Notes: generated by a model not told the origin, from the letters alone. Counted from the first letter of the stretch, positions 34,862 to 46,961 are shown. The stretch: 64,000 nucleotides of DNA from Anaerotardibacter muris (GCF_943192915.1 NZ_CALPCD010000005.1:105997-169996); one strand, 5' to 3'. Translations and numbers: made by a program.

Positions 34862-36427
34862 ATGGATATCCAAGAAGTATGGGATAGATTGATCCATACG
34901 ATCAAGTCTTATCCAGGTGTGAATCCGTCTCAGATCGATGCTTTCTTCTCAAGGATCCAGATCCAGGCGGTCAGTCCAGGTTTCATCATGCTCACCTCGA
35001 ATAATAGCTTCATCAAAGAATGGGTCGAGCGCCATTATGTGAAAGATATCAAGCGAGCGCTTGAAGATATCTATCAAGTTGAATTTCTGGTACAGATCGA
35101 AGTTGATACAACAGTAGAAGAAGACAAAGAGATACCTATAGCAGCGATCGTTGGCGCTACGCCTGCATCACAAGCTCCTGCCCAAACTTCCTCTTCTGAG
35201 GCTGAACCAGCCCACGACCAACAACAACCTAATCAACCTCAAAACGATCATACCCGTCACGCACGACCACGTAGAACTACGGTCATCCCAGCTCAGCAAG
35301 ATGAGATGCAAGCTCCAGCAGTAACTACTGTAGAGGTTGTTGAAGAAACTGGATCTCCTGCAGTGGATAATTCCACCTCTCGTTTGACCTTTGAATCATT
35401 CGTCATCGGCGACTCGAATCGCTTCGCTTACGCAATGGCCACTGAAGTTGCCGAACGACCAGGAACTTCAAGTTTGAATCCTTTGTTCATCTATGGTCGT
35501 AGTGGTGTTGGAAAGACTCATTTGATGTGTGCGATCAAGAATTACATCAATGAGCAATATCCTGACCTGAATGTTCTTTATATCGATGCTGAGGACCTGG
35601 TCAACCGCTATTATGATGCCGCACAAGAGAAATCAGTAGATAAGCTCAGCTTCAAGAACTTCGAGAATATCTTCAAAGAAGCAGATGTGATCTTGATCGA
35701 TGATATCCAAGGTCTTCAGGGTAAAGAAGGCCTGGTCAATATCGTATTCAGGATCTTCAATGCGAATATCGACCAAGGAAAGCAGTTCGTTTTCAGTGCT
35801 GACCGAGCACCAAAGAACATCGACTTGGATGAACGTTATGTATCGCGTTTTAATTCAGGTGCAACGATCGACATCCAACCACCTGATGACGCCACGAAAC
35901 GAAGCATCATCACGAACTTCATCCAACAATATCAACAAGACGAGCATCTTGATTTTCAGCTCTCTGATGAAGTGATCGACTATATCGTTGAACAATCGGG
36001 TTCCAATATCCGCGAGATCAAGAGTGCGATCACGAATGTCATCTTCGCTATCAAGATGTCTGGTAGTGACAAGGTGACCACTTACGATGTGAAGGATATG
36101 CTGGCGAACCATTTCTTGAATGAAAAAGGGGAGCGCTTCACGATCGAGAATATCCAGGCAGCTGTTGAGAAATTCTATCGTGTCTCACATTCCGACCTGG
36201 TAAGCAAGAAACGTAATAAATCGATCAAACACCCACGTCAGGTGGCGATCTACCTTTCACGTGAACTTCTTAATATGACCTTCAAGGATATTGGTAGGGC
36301 TTTCAATCGTGACCATTCTACGATCATGCATTCTAATGAGCTGATCGAGAGTGGCCTTAAAGAAGATAAGAATCTTCGGGACGAGATCGAATATATTCGC
36401 AAGATGCTCCACAACCAAGACTACTAA
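34862..36427 (+). CDS. dnaA: Chromosomal replication initiator protein DnaA
   Basis: 521 residues. Domain I (1-85), a long Gln/Pro/Ala-rich linker (about 95-170), AAA+ domain III with Walker A GRSGVGKTH (212-220), Walker B VILIDDIQ and the sensor motif FSADRAPKNI, and domain IV SHSDLVSKKRNKSIKHPRQVAIYLSRELL..GRAFNRDHSTIMHS that reads DnaA boxes. Opens the origin in an ATP-dependent way. GCAGGTGAGAA precedes the ATG. Confidence 0.98.
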   Translation: MDIQEVWDRLIHTIKSYPGVNPSQIDAFFSRIQIQAVSPGFIMLTSNNSFIKEWVERHYVKDIKRALEDIYQVEFLVQIEVDTTVEEDKEIPIAAIVGATPASQAPAQTSSSEAEPAHDQQQPNQPQNDHTRHARPRRTTVIPAQQDEMQAPAVTTVEVVEETGSPAVDNSTSRLTFESFVIGDSNRFAYAMATEVAERPGTSSLNPLFIYGRSGVGKTHLMCAIKNYINEQYPDLNVLYIDAEDLVNRYYDAAQEKSVDKLSFKNFENIFKEADVILIDDIQGLQGKEGLVNIVFRIFNANIDQGKQFVFSADRAPKNIDLDERYVSRFNSGATIDIQPPDDATKRSIITNFIQQYQQDEHLDFQLSDEVIDYIVEQSGSNIREIKSAITNVIFAIKMSGSDKVTTYDVKDMLANHFLNEKGERFTIENIQAAVEKFYRVSHSDLVSKKRNKSIKHPRQVAIYLSRELLNMTFKDIGRAFNRDHSTIMHSNELIESGLKEDKNLRDEIEYIRKMLHNQDY

Positions 36428-36863
36428 GCTGTTTACCTCATTGCATTGCTTGGTCTACCGCTCACCTGTCACGAACGGTAGAAATCATCCTTTTTCAAGA
36501 AATTTTTTAGTGGAAAGCTCGGTGGAGAAGAGCAAAAGTTCATGTTGATAACTAACACAATGCAGGGGATAAAGTTTTAGACAGTTTTTCCTTGTGGAAA
36601 TGGACCGAGTAAACGAACAATCTATCCTTTCGAAACCTATTCATAACGAGCAGGCATTATAAAAGTTTTGAACATTTCAACCGAGCTTTCTATTACTACT
36701 AATAAGAATTCAAAGATAAAAGATAGATAAGAAAAGAAGATCGACAAAGTGGACCTGGAATCACACCTGCACGATCTGAAGAGACAGCTATAATCGAAAC
36801 GAACTCAAAGCTCGAATTGGCGATGGATCGATCGCTTAATTATGAAGGATGTAGGTACGCTCT
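36428..36863. other. dnaA-dnaN intergenic region with further DnaA-box-like sites
   Basis: About 435 A+T-rich bases without a gene. TGTTGATAA (36543-36551) is the complement of TTATCAACA and TGTGGAAAT (36593-36601) of a TTTCCACA-type box. Together with the region before the GHKL gene this suggests a split origin spread around dnaA. The dnaN promoter is probably here too. Confidence 0.5.
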
Positions 36864-37961
36864 ATGAAGATCAATGTGAACCAATCAGAATTATCTCGCG
36901 CGCTTGGAACTGTGATCAAAGGTTCTTCTACGCGTTCTACTCTTTCGATCCTTTCAGGTATCCTCATCCAGGCCCGTGAAAGCGAGATCGTTCTACAATC
37001 AACGAACCTTGAACTTTCGATCCGTGTAGTTTTACCTGCTCTGATCGAAGAGGAAGGCGATACGGTCGTTCCTGCAAAACTCTTCTTAGATATCGTGAAG
37101 AATCTACCTGATATGGCAGTGAGCATCTCAACGAATGAATCGACTGCAACGATCTTTTGCAATAACACCACCTATTCGTTGAAAACACTTAATCCTCTTG
37201 ATTTCCCACTCTTCCCAGAAGTTGACGCTGATCAGGAAGTTTCTTTCCCCTTCAATACCTTCGCGACCATGATCAAGAGCACAGCAAAAACAGTCTCTCG
37301 TGATGAAAGTCATCCGATCCTTACTGGTATTCTCATTTCGCAGTCTGGTAATACCTTGAAGATGGTCGCTACCGACTCGTATCGTTTAGCAGTTGCTGAA
37401 ATAACGCTCGATTCCATTCCTGCTCGTGAATTCGAGGCGGTCATTGCAGGATCCTTCTTGCAAGATATCACTGCACTTCCTTCAAGTGATGAGCCTATCG
37501 TGCTCGCACTGAATGAAAATCAGATCGTCATCACGTATGACAATGCAACGTTCATTAATCGTCGTATCGAAGGTGTGTTCCCTAACTACAAGCAGCTTCT
37601 TTCGAATGCTTATACAACGAAAGTGCAGCTTTCTCGAAGTGAGCTCATCGATGCGATCCGCCGCGTTTCATTACTTAGTAATAAAGTTTCACCTGTTCAG
37701 ATATCAGTTGATGCTGATGCGGGTATCCTTACGCTCATTTCGAATTCTCAAGATGTTGGCAATGCACAAGAATCGCTGGTTTGCTCCATCGAAGGTGAAT
37801 CCGTTGATATCGCTTTCAATTATTCATTCATGCTCGATGGATTATCTTCGATCCAATCTGAAGACATCACATTCAATTTCCTTGGTGCGATGAAGCCTGG
37901 TGTTATCGAAGCAGACGGTGAAGAGAAATTCCTTTACCTTATCATGCCAGTCCGTTTCTAA
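36864..37961 (+). CDS. dnaN: DNA polymerase III beta subunit (sliding clamp)
   Basis: 365 residues, full length for the family. Three repeated clamp domains; conserved stretches include MKINVNQSELSRALGTV, IKSTAKTVSRDESHPILTGILI and the C-terminal FNFLGAMKPGVIEADGEEKFLYLIMPVRF that ends in the family's MPxR. Forms the ring that tethers polymerase. Plus strand, after dnaA. Confidence 0.98.
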   Translation: MKINVNQSELSRALGTVIKGSSTRSTLSILSGILIQARESEIVLQSTNLELSIRVVLPALIEEEGDTVVPAKLFLDIVKNLPDMAVSISTNESTATIFCNNTTYSLKTLNPLDFPLFPEVDADQEVSFPFNTFATMIKSTAKTVSRDESHPILTGILISQSGNTLKMVATDSYRLAVAEITLDSIPAREFEAVIAGSFLQDITALPSSDEPIVLALNENQIVITYDNATFINRRIEGVFPNYKQLLSNAYTTKVQLSRSELIDAIRRVSLLSNKVSPVQISVDADAGILTLISNSQDVGNAQESLVCSIEGESVDIAFNYSFMLDGLSSIQSEDITFNFLGAMKPGVIEADGEEKFLYLIMPVRF

Positions 37962-38008
37962 ACGACTAGCTCTCTATAGTTCCTGGTCAATCAAAGGTTT
38001 CTTCATTC

Positions 38009-39169
38009 ATGGGACTGAAGATACAACAGATCCACTATTACAATTTTCGGAATTATTCCGACTATAAGCTTGAAGATCTTGGTGATCTGACCCTTTTTAT
38101 CGGGCCTAACGCTATTGGCAAGACCAATCTGATCGAAGGTATTCAACTGATCACTGCTTTCACTTCATTTAGAAGCACTAAGAGCGATCATTTAGTGAAG
38201 TTCGGTGAACAAAGCGCGTTCGTAAAAGCACTCTTGCGTGATGATAAGCGTAAATTAGATATGCATTTTACCCTCCAAGAGGGAAAACGTGCTTTTCTTC
38301 TTAATGGAAAGCGAAAGCAGATAAAGAGCTTACGCGGCATTTTGCCATCTGTGGTATTTTCACCAGATGATCTTACTTTTATCAAAGGGTCTCAAAGTGG
38401 AAAACGCGCTCAGATCGACAATCTAGGTGAACAAATTTCCGTGAATTATCATACGGTCCGTCGTGATTATGAGCGCATCCTTCGTCAGAAGAATAAGTAT
38501 CTAAAAGAATCAACTTCTCATGGTTTTCTTGAAAGTGTGAATGAAGTACTCACTACTATTGGTTCACAATTCTTCGTATTGCGAGCTCAGCTTGTGCAGG
38601 AGCTCATCCCTTATATCCAACGATTCTATTCTGATCTTTCTGCTGGTAGGGAAGAGGTAACGATCAACTACATCCCTTCATGGGATAAGTATCTTTCTCC
38701 TGATCTGATCCCGAACGATTTTCCGCAGTTTTCCCGATCTGAAGCGAAAGAGAAGCTCGATGCAATCATCGAGCAAGAATTCAACCGAGAACATCAGCGT
38801 GGTTTGGCACTCTTCGGCCCCCATGCTGATCAGATCATCTTCATGATCGACGGGAAGGATGCAAGTCATTTTGCAAGTCAAGGACAGCAACGCTCCCTTG
38901 TATTGAGCTTCAAGATGGCTGAAGTGGCGCTTTTAAAGGATAAGCTCGATCAAACACCAGTGCTACTACTCGATGATGTCATGTCGGAATTAGATGAAGT
39001 TCGCCGTAAACAATTGATCCAGGTCATATCCCAGGATATGCAGACGTTCATCACTTCGACTAACCTTTCTTATTTCGATGACGATTTCCTCAACAAAGCG
39101 GACATCATTCATCTTGATCACGATATCCATACTGAAGGATCATCTGAAGAGGGGATTCGTGATGAATAG
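38009..39169 (+). CDS. recF: DNA replication and repair protein RecF
   Basis: 386 residues, SMC-like ATPase without the long coiled coil: Walker A FIGPNAIGKTNLIEGI (about 29-44), signature ASQGQQRSLVLSFKMAE, and Walker B PVLLLDDVMSELD. Loads RecA at gaps in single-stranded DNA together with RecO and RecR. Ends inside the start of the DUF721 gene. Confidence 0.96.
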   Translation: MGLKIQQIHYYNFRNYSDYKLEDLGDLTLFIGPNAIGKTNLIEGIQLITAFTSFRSTKSDHLVKFGEQSAFVKALLRDDKRKLDMHFTLQEGKRAFLLNGKRKQIKSLRGILPSVVFSPDDLTFIKGSQSGKRAQIDNLGEQISVNYHTVRRDYERILRQKNKYLKESTSHGFLESVNEVLTTIGSQFFVLRAQLVQELIPYIQRFYSDLSAGREEVTINYIPSWDKYLSPDLIPNDFPQFSRSEAKEKLDAIIEQEFNREHQRGLALFGPHADQIIFMIDGKDASHFASQGQQRSLVLSFKMAEVALLKDKLDQTPVLLLDDVMSELDEVRRKQLIQVISQDMQTFITSTNLSYFDDDFLNKADIIHLDHDIHTEGSSEEGIRDE

Positions 39170-39716
39170 ACCTATAAAACGTGCATCTAATTATTTGAAT
39201 ATCTTCTTGAATCGGTTACCAGATGACCAAAAGAAAAAAGTGTTGGTCGAACGAAAGATAAAGCAGGTCTATGAACAATTCACTGCTTGTGTTGAACCCT
39301 TCATCGCCGATCATGTGAATTCGATCTATTTGATCAACGAGCCAAAAGATGTTCGTGATAGCAAGCTTGCTTCAGATGTTTCCCGTGAAACATTCCTTAA
39401 GTTGACCGTCTATGTTGATAATTCTTTGATCGCTGCGGAACTTAACGCTCAGCGCGAATTGATCATCTTGAAGTATCGTGAGCTCTTCGATCTTACGATC
39501 GACGAGATGATCATCAAGATATCGCGCGGTGCATACCGTGATAACTATCCTCTTCGTAAGAAGGATACGGATGAGGTCAAGAGTAACTTCCATCAACTTT
39601 CACCTGAAGAAGAAGCTGATATCGAATATAAAACTGCAAATATCTCTGATAACGATATAAGGGCATCGTTCCAACGGGTTCTTAAAGCGACTAAAGAACA
39701 CCCTTTGAAAGATTAA
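39162..39716 (+). CDS. DUF721 (DciA-like) protein
   Basis: 184 residues from the ATG at 39162, overlapping recF by 8 bases with GAGGGG just upstream. The core NRLPDDQKKKVLVERKIKQVYEQFTACVEPFIADHVNSIYL ..LTVYVDNSLIAAELNAQRELIILKYRELF is that of DUF721; in many bacteria this family contains the helicase-loading factor DciA, and its place between recF and gyrB is typical of actinobacteria. A near-perfect parS site is inside the gene. Helicase-loading function is inferred from family and position. Confidence 0.82.
   Translation: MNRPIKRASNYLNIFLNRLPDDQKKKVLVERKIKQVYEQFTACVEPFIADHVNSIYLINEPKDVRDSKLASDVSRETFLKLTVYVDNSLIAAELNAQRELIILKYRELFDLTIDEMIIKISRGAYRDNYPLRKKDTDEVKSNFHQLSPEEEADIEYKTANISDNDIRASFQRVLKATKEHPLKD
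39377..39392. promoter_or_regulatory. Near-consensus parS site in the DUF721 gene
   Basis: TGTTTCCCGTGAAACA, 15 of 16 bases match parS; the change is in the central CACGTG core (CCCGTG). It may bind ParB more weakly. Confidence 0.55.
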
Positions 39717-39796
39717 GTTTTTTCTTAAAATACACGGCAAGTTCCGCTTAGACAGGCTCAGAACCACTGCTAGATATATGTATTTAATAAGTACGT

Positions 39797-39816
39797 TAGC
39801 ACAATATCTTGTGCTA
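39797..39816. promoter_or_regulatory. Inverted repeat overlapping the gyrB promoter
   Basis: TAGCACAA-TATC-TTGTGCTA, perfect 8-bp arms, its right end overlapping a -10-like TAGAAT (39815-39820), about 75 bases before gyrB. No good -35 is visible. It could be a repressor site or a leader hairpin. Confidence 0.4.
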
Positions 39817-39856
39817 GAATGTGCTATTGGATCAAGCGTGATCCATCACTCTATAG

Positions 39857-41830
<1,974 letters not shown>

Positions 41831-41881
41831 CCGACCCTGTCCGTTCATTCTTGTTTGGAATGTGCTCACTAAGGAGCTTTT

Positions 41882-44434
41882 GTGACTGATAAAGACGAAA
41901 TCGATATTGAGATCATCGAAGAAGAGCCCGATTACGCGAAGAACGTGTTCCCCTCTGAGCTCAGTAGGGAAATGCAGACATCGTTCCTTGAATACTCGAT
42001 GAGCGTTATCGTATCGCGTGCGCTTCCTGACGTACGCGATGGCCTTAAGCCTGTTCATCGTCGAATTTTGTACGCGATGAATGAGAGTGGCATCACGCCT
42101 CGCCGCCCGCATGCGAAGTCGGCGCGTACCGTTGGTGACGTTATTGGTAAGTATCATCCGCACGGCGATACTGCGGTATATGACACCATGGTTCGTTTGG
42201 CGCAGTGGTTCTCCATGCGCGTTCCGCTGGTCGATGGCCACGGCAACTTCGGTTCTATCGACGGCGACTCGGCTGCTGCAATGCGTTATACCGAAGCTCG
42301 TCTCGACAGGCCAGCGATGGAGCTCCTGCGTGACCTGGATAAAGAGACGGTCGATTTCCAGCCGAACTATGACGATTCGCTTGAAGAGCCTGTTGTTTTG
42401 CCTGCTCGCTTCCCGAATCTGCTCGTCAATGGTTCTTCGGGTATCGCGGTTGGTATGGCTACGAATATCCCGCCTCATAATCTAGGCGAAGCGATCGACG
42501 CGACCTGCTTGATGCTCGACAACCCGGACGTGACCATCGAGGAATTGATGGAGGTCATGCCTGGTCCCGACTTCCCAACTGGCGCGATCATCATGGGTCG
42601 TGAAGGTATCAAGGAAGCATACGAGACTGGCCGTGGCAGCCTGACCATTCGCTCGAAAGCGAAGATCGAAGAGGGTAAGAACGGAAAGAGCTCGATCGTT
42701 ATTTCCGAGATTCCCTACCAGGTGAATCGTACGAACCTGCTGAAGAAGATCGCGGATCTGGTGCGCGACAAGAAGCTGCCTGAAGTTTCGAGCGTTCATG
42801 ACGCGGCTGACCGAACTGGTATCGACATCATCATCGACCTAAAGCAGAATGCGATTCCGCAGGTCGTTCTAAATAAGCTCTTCAAGCACACTCAGCTGCA
42901 GGTCGGCTTTGGTTGTAACATGTTGGCGTTGGTCAATGGTGTGCCGCGCACGCTCTCGCTCAAAGAGATGCTGCACTATTACATCCTTCACCAGGAAGAT
43001 GTTATCCAGCGCAGAACGCGCTATGATCTGGCGAAAGCTGAAGCTCGTGCTCATATCCTCGAAGGTTTCGTGATCGCGCTCGATCACATTGATGAGGTCA
43101 TCAATATCATCCGCGCGTCCAAGACCGATGTTGAGGCAAAAGAAAGCCTGATGGAGCGCTTCAAGCTCACTGAAAAGCAGAGTGAAGCTATCCTTGAGAT
43201 GCGTTTGCGTCGTTTGACCGGACTCGAGCGAGAGAAGATCGAGAACGAACTGGAAGAACTGCGCAAGGCGATCGCTTACTACAAGCAGCTTCTTACCGAC
43301 AACGATATGGTCCACCAGGTCATCAAGGAAGAATTGCTCGAGATCAAGGACAAGTTCGCCACTCCACGCAAGACCAAGATCACAGGCGCCGCCAAGGAGC
43401 TTAACGTCGAGGATCTTATCGCAGAAGAGGAAGTTGCGGTCACCGTCACCAAGGCTGGCTACATCAAGCGCCTTCCCGTTTCGACCTACCGTCAGCAGAA
43501 ACGCGGCGGCAAGGGAATGCAGGGCGTGAACCTCAAGGAAAGCGACTTCGTTGAGCATCTGTTCATCGCATCAACCCATGACTACATTCTGTTCTTCTCG
43601 AACAAGGGTAAGGTCTATCGCCTGAAGGTCTATGAGATTCCCGAGGCATCGCGTCACGCACGCGGCAATGCGATCGTGAATCTGCTTCCCTTCGAGAAGG
43701 GCGAAAGTGTTTCGGCGGTCATCGCTACGAAGGACTTCCCCGAAGATGAATATCTTATGTTCGCGACGGCTCAGGGCATGGTCAAGAAGACCGCGATGAA
43801 GCTCTACGACCGTACGCGCCGCGATGGTCTTATCGCTATTAGCCTGAAAGAGGGCGATGAACTTATCTCGGTTCAGCGAGTTGCCGCAGGTGAGAAGGTA
43901 ATGATGGTATCTTCTGCGGGCAAGGCTATCCAGTGGGACGAAGAAGAGGTCCGCGCGATGGGTCGCGACACCCAAGGTGTCCGCGGTATGAATGTTCAGC
44001 TTGATGCGAAAGTGCTGGGCATGGAGATCGTTCGACCTGGATCCGATCTGTTCGTCATCACCGAGCGCGGTTATGGCAAACGCACACCAGTCGATGAATA
44101 CCCCGTGCATCACCGCGGCGGCCAGGGCGTCTTCACCATCACGATGACGGCGAAGAAGGGCCTGTTGGCTGCGATGAAGATCGTCGAACTTGATGATGAG
44201 CTCATGATCATCACCAATGATGGCGTTGTCGTTCGAACTCCGGTAAAAGGTGTTTCGAGCTTGGGCAGGTCGACCCAGGGCGTTCATATCATGAATGTTG
44301 CTGAAAACGACAAGGTTACGGCAGTTGCAGTGACCGAAGGTGGAGCTACCAAGAAGAAGGCGAAAAAGGAAGTTTCAGACGACCAAACCTCGCTTCTCGA
44401 TGCAGAGGGAGAACCTGAGACCATCGTGGAATAG
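41882..44434 (+). CDS. gyrA: DNA gyrase subunit A
   Basis: 850 residues from a GTG start with AAGGAG upstream. Cleavage domain: [13 protein letters not shown] (Thr97 and Asp101 occupy the E. coli Ser83/Asp87 quinolone positions) and the active-site Tyr in [11 protein letters not shown]. The GyrA box QKRGGKG (usual QRRGGKG) starts the C-terminal beta-pinwheel. The last 25 residues are a charged tail. Thr at position 97 may be natural for the lineage; it is not evidence of resistance. Confidence 0.98.
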   Translation: MTDKDEIDIEIIEEEPDYAKNVFPSELSREMQTSFLEYSMSVIVSRALPDVRDGLKPVHRRILYAMNESGITPRRPHAKSARTVGDVIGKYHPHGDTAVYDTMVRLAQWFSMRVPLVDGHGNFGSIDGDSAAAMRYTEARLDRPAMELLRDLDKETVDFQPNYDDSLEEPVVLPARFPNLLVNGSSGIAVGMATNIPPHNLGEAIDATCLMLDNPDVTIEELMEVMPGPDFPTGAIIMGREGIKEAYETGRGSLTIRSKAKIEEGKNGKSSIVISEIPYQVNRTNLLKKIADLVRDKKLPEVSSVHDAADRTGIDIIIDLKQNAIPQVVLNKLFKHTQLQVGFGCNMLALVNGVPRTLSLKEMLHYYILHQEDVIQRRTRYDLAKAEARAHILEGFVIALDHIDEVINIIRASKTDVEAKESLMERFKLTEKQSEAILEMRLRRLTGLEREKIENELEELRKAIAYYKQLLTDNDMVHQVIKEELLEIKDKFATPRKTKITGAAKELNVEDLIAEEEVAVTVTKAGYIKRLPVSTYRQQKRGGKGMQGVNLKESDFVEHLFIASTHDYILFFSNKGKVYRLKVYEIPEASRHARGNAIVNLLPFEKGESVSAVIATKDFPEDEYLMFATAQGMVKKTAMKLYDRTRRDGLIAISLKEGDELISVQRVAAGEKVMMVSSAGKAIQWDEEEVRAMGRDTQGVRGMNVQLDAKVLGMEIVRPGSDLFVITERGYGKRTPVDEYPVHHRGGQGVFTITMTAKKGLLAAMKIVELDDELMIITNDGVVVRTPVKGVSSLGRSTQGVHIMNVAENDKVTAVAVTEGGATKKKAKKEVSDDQTSLLDAEGEPETIVE

Positions 44435-44461
44435 GTTGTCCCCGCAAACAGCAAAGCTGCA

Positions 44462-44608
44462 GGGGTAGGGTCTCGGATTCACCCGTTCCGCTGTTCGCCT
44501 TCGGCTCATGCGCTGCACTGCCTCATGTTTCATTTACACGAAGGAACCCTAACGGGTTCCTTCTGTTTTCTTAAGTTACTGTTCAGAGTGAATCTACGAC
44601 CCTACCCC
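44462..44608. repeat. Structured repeat element, copy 2
   Basis: 147-bp element, partner of 2562-2710. Ends GGGGTAGGGTC..GATTCAC and GTGAATC..GACCCTACCCC pair; inner hairpin arms are GAAGGAACCC and GGGTTCCTTC. Compared with copy 1, changes occur on both sides of stems so pairing is kept. It lies directly after gyrA and could also end its transcript. Confidence 0.8.
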
Positions 44609-44635
44609 TACATCCTCACTGTTTGTGTAACTAAT

Positions 44636-44680
44636 GGGGACGGGTTCAATTCTGTCCGGGACAGATTGGGGACAGGTTCG
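44636..44680. repeat. TGTCC-type palindromic intergenic repeat, copy D
   Basis: Short member: GGGGACGGGTTCAATTC, TGTCCGGGACA palindrome, then TTGGGGACAGG. It lies 28 bases after the structured repeat, in the same intergenic gap after gyrA. Confidence 0.65.
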
Positions 44681-44789
44681 GTCTTCTTGGTGTGAAGATG
44701 ACAATGTCGTATCTTTTGCGGAATGTGGGTCGCGGTGCTCGGTAAAGCACGTATGCTTGTAAGCAACGAGCGAAGAGAAAGAAGCACCC

Positions 44790-45299
44790 GTGGTTCGTTG
44801 TTATATACAGACTCTGATCATCTCGCAGGCGAATTCGCCGTCTGTCCTGGTGCTTCGTCCTCAGCTTGATGATCCTACCCAGACAACTTGCCGCGTTCTT
44901 CCTATCTGGATCGGGCTTGCCGAGGCAACACAAATGGGGCTTGCGATCGAAAATATCCGCCTACCACGCCCTGTTACGCATGATGTTTTCCTCGACGCGC
45001 TCACCAACCTGAATGCTTACGTTGATCACGTGGTCATCTATGGGGTGAAGAACGAGACCTTCTTCACGAAGTTGTATCTGCGCCATCATGGCGACCTGAT
45101 TGCGTTAGATGCACGTCCAAGCGATGCCATCAACTTGGCGATCCGTCAGGACGCACCTATTTACGTGGAAGATGATGTGCTCGACAATGAATCATATCCG
45201 TTCATCATCAAGAAGGATCACGTGCTCGATGAGAACGATCTCGAACAGTTCCATACATTCGTAAAGACCATCGAGCCCGAGGATTTCGCAGACAACTAG
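44790..45299 (+). CDS. Bifunctional nuclease (BFN/DUF151) domain protein
   Basis: 169 residues from a GTG at 44790. The DUF151 core is seen in VLPIWIGLAEATQMGLAIENIRLPRPVTHDVFLDALTNL and ARPSDAINLAIRQDAPIYV. Plant and bacterial members have nuclease activity, but most bacterial ones are uncharacterised. Cytoplasmic. Upstream of tRNA-Ile. Confidence 0.9.
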   Translation: MVRCYIQTLIISQANSPSVLVLRPQLDDPTQTTCRVLPIWIGLAEATQMGLAIENIRLPRPVTHDVFLDALTNLNAYVDHVVIYGVKNETFFTKLYLRHHGDLIALDARPSDAINLAIRQDAPIYVEDDVLDNESYPFIIKKDHVLDENDLEQFHTFVKTIEPEDFADN

Positions 45300-45371
45300 T
45301 CCGTGTTTCCTGGGCTTTTCCCACAAAGGGAAGAATTCGTCCCGCTTTCCAAAAAACTGGAGAAAACCCCC

Positions 45372-45400
45372 TTGACCAAAAAATGGAGGTTTTATATATT
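45372..45400 (+). promoter_or_regulatory. Promoter of tRNA-Ile
   Basis: TTGACC (45372-45377) and TATATT (45395-45400) with a 17-base spacer; the expected start is about ten bases before the mature tRNA. Confidence 0.7.
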
Positions 45401-45417
45401 TGATAGGCGCGATTTTC

Positions 45418-45494
<77 letters not shown>

Positions 45495-45505
45495 TTTTTG
45501 TGGAT

Positions 45506-45549
45506 AAACACTCCACCGTGAGCCGAGTTAGCCGGTGGAGTGTTTATTA
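45506..45549 (+). terminator. Terminator after tRNA-Ile
   Basis: Stem AAACACTCCACCG/CGGTGGAGTGTTT (13 bp, 14-base loop) followed by ATTATAAA. Confidence 0.75.
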
Positions 45550-45608
45550 TAAAAGTTCGAGGATCAAATAGATTCATCGCGTTTGCAACCAAGTGTTGCA
45601 TTTTTTGT

Positions 45609-45684
45609 GGGGCATTAGCTCAGCTGGGAGAGCGCGGGCTTTGCAAGCCTGAGGTCAGGGGTTCGATCCCCCTATGCTCCACCA
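45609..45684 (+). tRNA. tRNA-Ala (anticodon TGC)
   Basis: 76 nt including CCA. Acceptor GGGGCAT/ATGCTCC, anticodon loop TTTGCAA, T arm CAGGGGTTCGATCCCCCT. Next to tRNA-Ile, but no rRNA genes are near. Confidence 0.97.
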
Positions 45685-45693
45685 TGATCGATC

Positions 45694-45725
45694 AAGTCGT
45701 CACCTTCGGGTGGCGACTTTTTATT
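45694..45725 (+). terminator. Terminator after tRNA-Ala
   Basis: Stem AAGTCGTCACC/GGTGGCGACTT with a TTCG loop and TTTTTATT tail (one G-T wobble in the stem). Confidence 0.85.
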
Positions 45726-45778
45726 GCACGAAAAGGGGTGCTGAGCTGCCTCAACACCCCAAATCGGACGCACATTCC

Positions 45779-45853
45779 GGCCTGTCCCCATTTTGTCCCG
45801 GACACTTTGGGGACGGGTCCGCTTCTGTCCGGGACACTTCGGGATCTGCCCCC
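45779..45853. repeat. TGTCC-type palindromic intergenic repeat, copy E
   Basis: GGCCTGTCCCCATTTTG, TGTCCCGGACAC, TTTGGGGACGGGTCCG, then CTGTCCGGGACAC. Between tRNA-Ala and the enoyl-CoA hydratase gene. Confidence 0.7.
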
Positions 45854-45899
45854 TTTACGAAGGACAGTTTTGCCTCCGCCTCCGTTTGTCCCGGATGAT

Positions 45900-46781
45900 C
45901 TAGTGGTTGCTGAAGGTGTAGTTCTCGGGGTGAGCTTTCACGTCTTCGCGCAGTTTGGGGTTCATCTTGCGCGTGCCGCGGTAGGCATCCTGGGTCTCGG
46001 TCGCTACCACCTGGTTTCGGTTTTCCATCTTGATCTGGGTGTCGAAGCTGTTGCCATCAACGGAAGACTGCATCGATTCCTTGGTCAGGCGCAGGCCGAA
46101 GGGAGAGGTGTTCTTCACCATCATCTCGGCCAGCTCAAGCGCGGTATCGAGCACTTTTTCATCTTCGACCAGGCGATTCGCGAAGCCCCAGTCATACAGT
46201 TCTTCGGCACCGATGCGGCGGGCGGTCATCAGCACTTCGTTCGCGCGAGCGAAACCGATGATCTTCGGCAGATAGAACGAACCAGACATGTCGGTGCCAG
46301 TCAGACCGATGTTCAGATATCCCGCCTGCATCTTGAATGATTCACCCAAAACGCGCAGGTCACAGGCACACGAGATGGACAAGCCACCACCAACTGCGTG
46401 GCCTTTCAGCGCACCGATGATGGGCTGCGGACAGGCACGCATGTTCACCACCTGGTCTGAGCAGATGGTCTGCATGATGAAGAAATCGCGCTGAGTGCGG
46501 CCCATTTCAGCTGGTGGATCGAGCGCCAGGTCATTCAGATTGAAGCCCGCGCAAAACGAAGAGCCGTTGCCGGTCAACACGATAACGCGACATTCTGGAT
46601 CCATGCGTACCTTGATGAGGAAGTTGTTGAACTCCGCCATCTGCTGGTAAGACATGGCATTCAGATTCCCTGCATCGTTGAATGCGCAGATATAGATCGG
46701 TCCACGCTTTTCGATCTCGATCTTCTCGTAGCCATCGTAGACGAAATCGTCCATGTAGTACTGGTCTTGATAAACTCCCAT
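45900..46781 (-). CDS. Enoyl-CoA hydratase/isomerase (crotonase) family protein
   Basis: 293 residues from the ATG at 46781 (GAAGGAAGAGGGG upstream). Crotonase fold: oxyanion-hole motifs GSSFCAGFNLNDL and IGALKGHAVGGGLSISCACDLRV, then a typical GFAxRLVED-like region (WGFANRLVED). The residue pair of the classic hydratase Glu-Glu reads differently here, with TGTDMSGSFYLPKIIG, so it may act as an isomerase, hydrolase or decarboxylase. On the minus strand, against local gene direction. No other fatty-acid genes nearby. Confidence 0.88.
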   Translation of the reverse strand: MGVYQDQYYMDDFVYDGYEKIEIEKRGPIYICAFNDAGNLNAMSYQQMAEFNNFLIKVRMDPECRVIVLTGNGSSFCAGFNLNDLALDPPAEMGRTQRDFFIMQTICSDQVVNMRACPQPIIGALKGHAVGGGLSISCACDLRVLGESFKMQAGYLNIGLTGTDMSGSFYLPKIIGFARANEVLMTARRIGAEELYDWGFANRLVEDEKVLDTALELAEMMVKNTSPFGLRLTKESMQSSVDGNSFDTQIKMENRNQVVATETQDAYRGTRKMNPKLREDVKAHPENYTFSNH

Positions 46782-46961
46782 AACCCCTCTTCCTTCGAGA
46801 TTCCATATATATGAAGCATAGCGCAAAAGCCATCAAATTATTCCCGACCGAACTATTTGCTCCGATACGCCGAGTCTCTCTCGCACCTGCAACTCACCGG
46901 TAGTATGGTGGTAAGCGCTGATTTACGAAAAAGATGCTACGTAAGAGAAGGCCCATCCATC

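Noticed and set aside
36272..36287. parS-like TTTCACGTGAA in dnaA
   Set aside because: Core only; flanks do not match, and it is inside conserved domain IV coding sequence.
42165..42200. GyrA Thr97 as a quinolone-resistance mutation
   Set aside because: Ser, Thr or Ala occur naturally at this position in different lineages, so no claim of resistance can be made without comparison.
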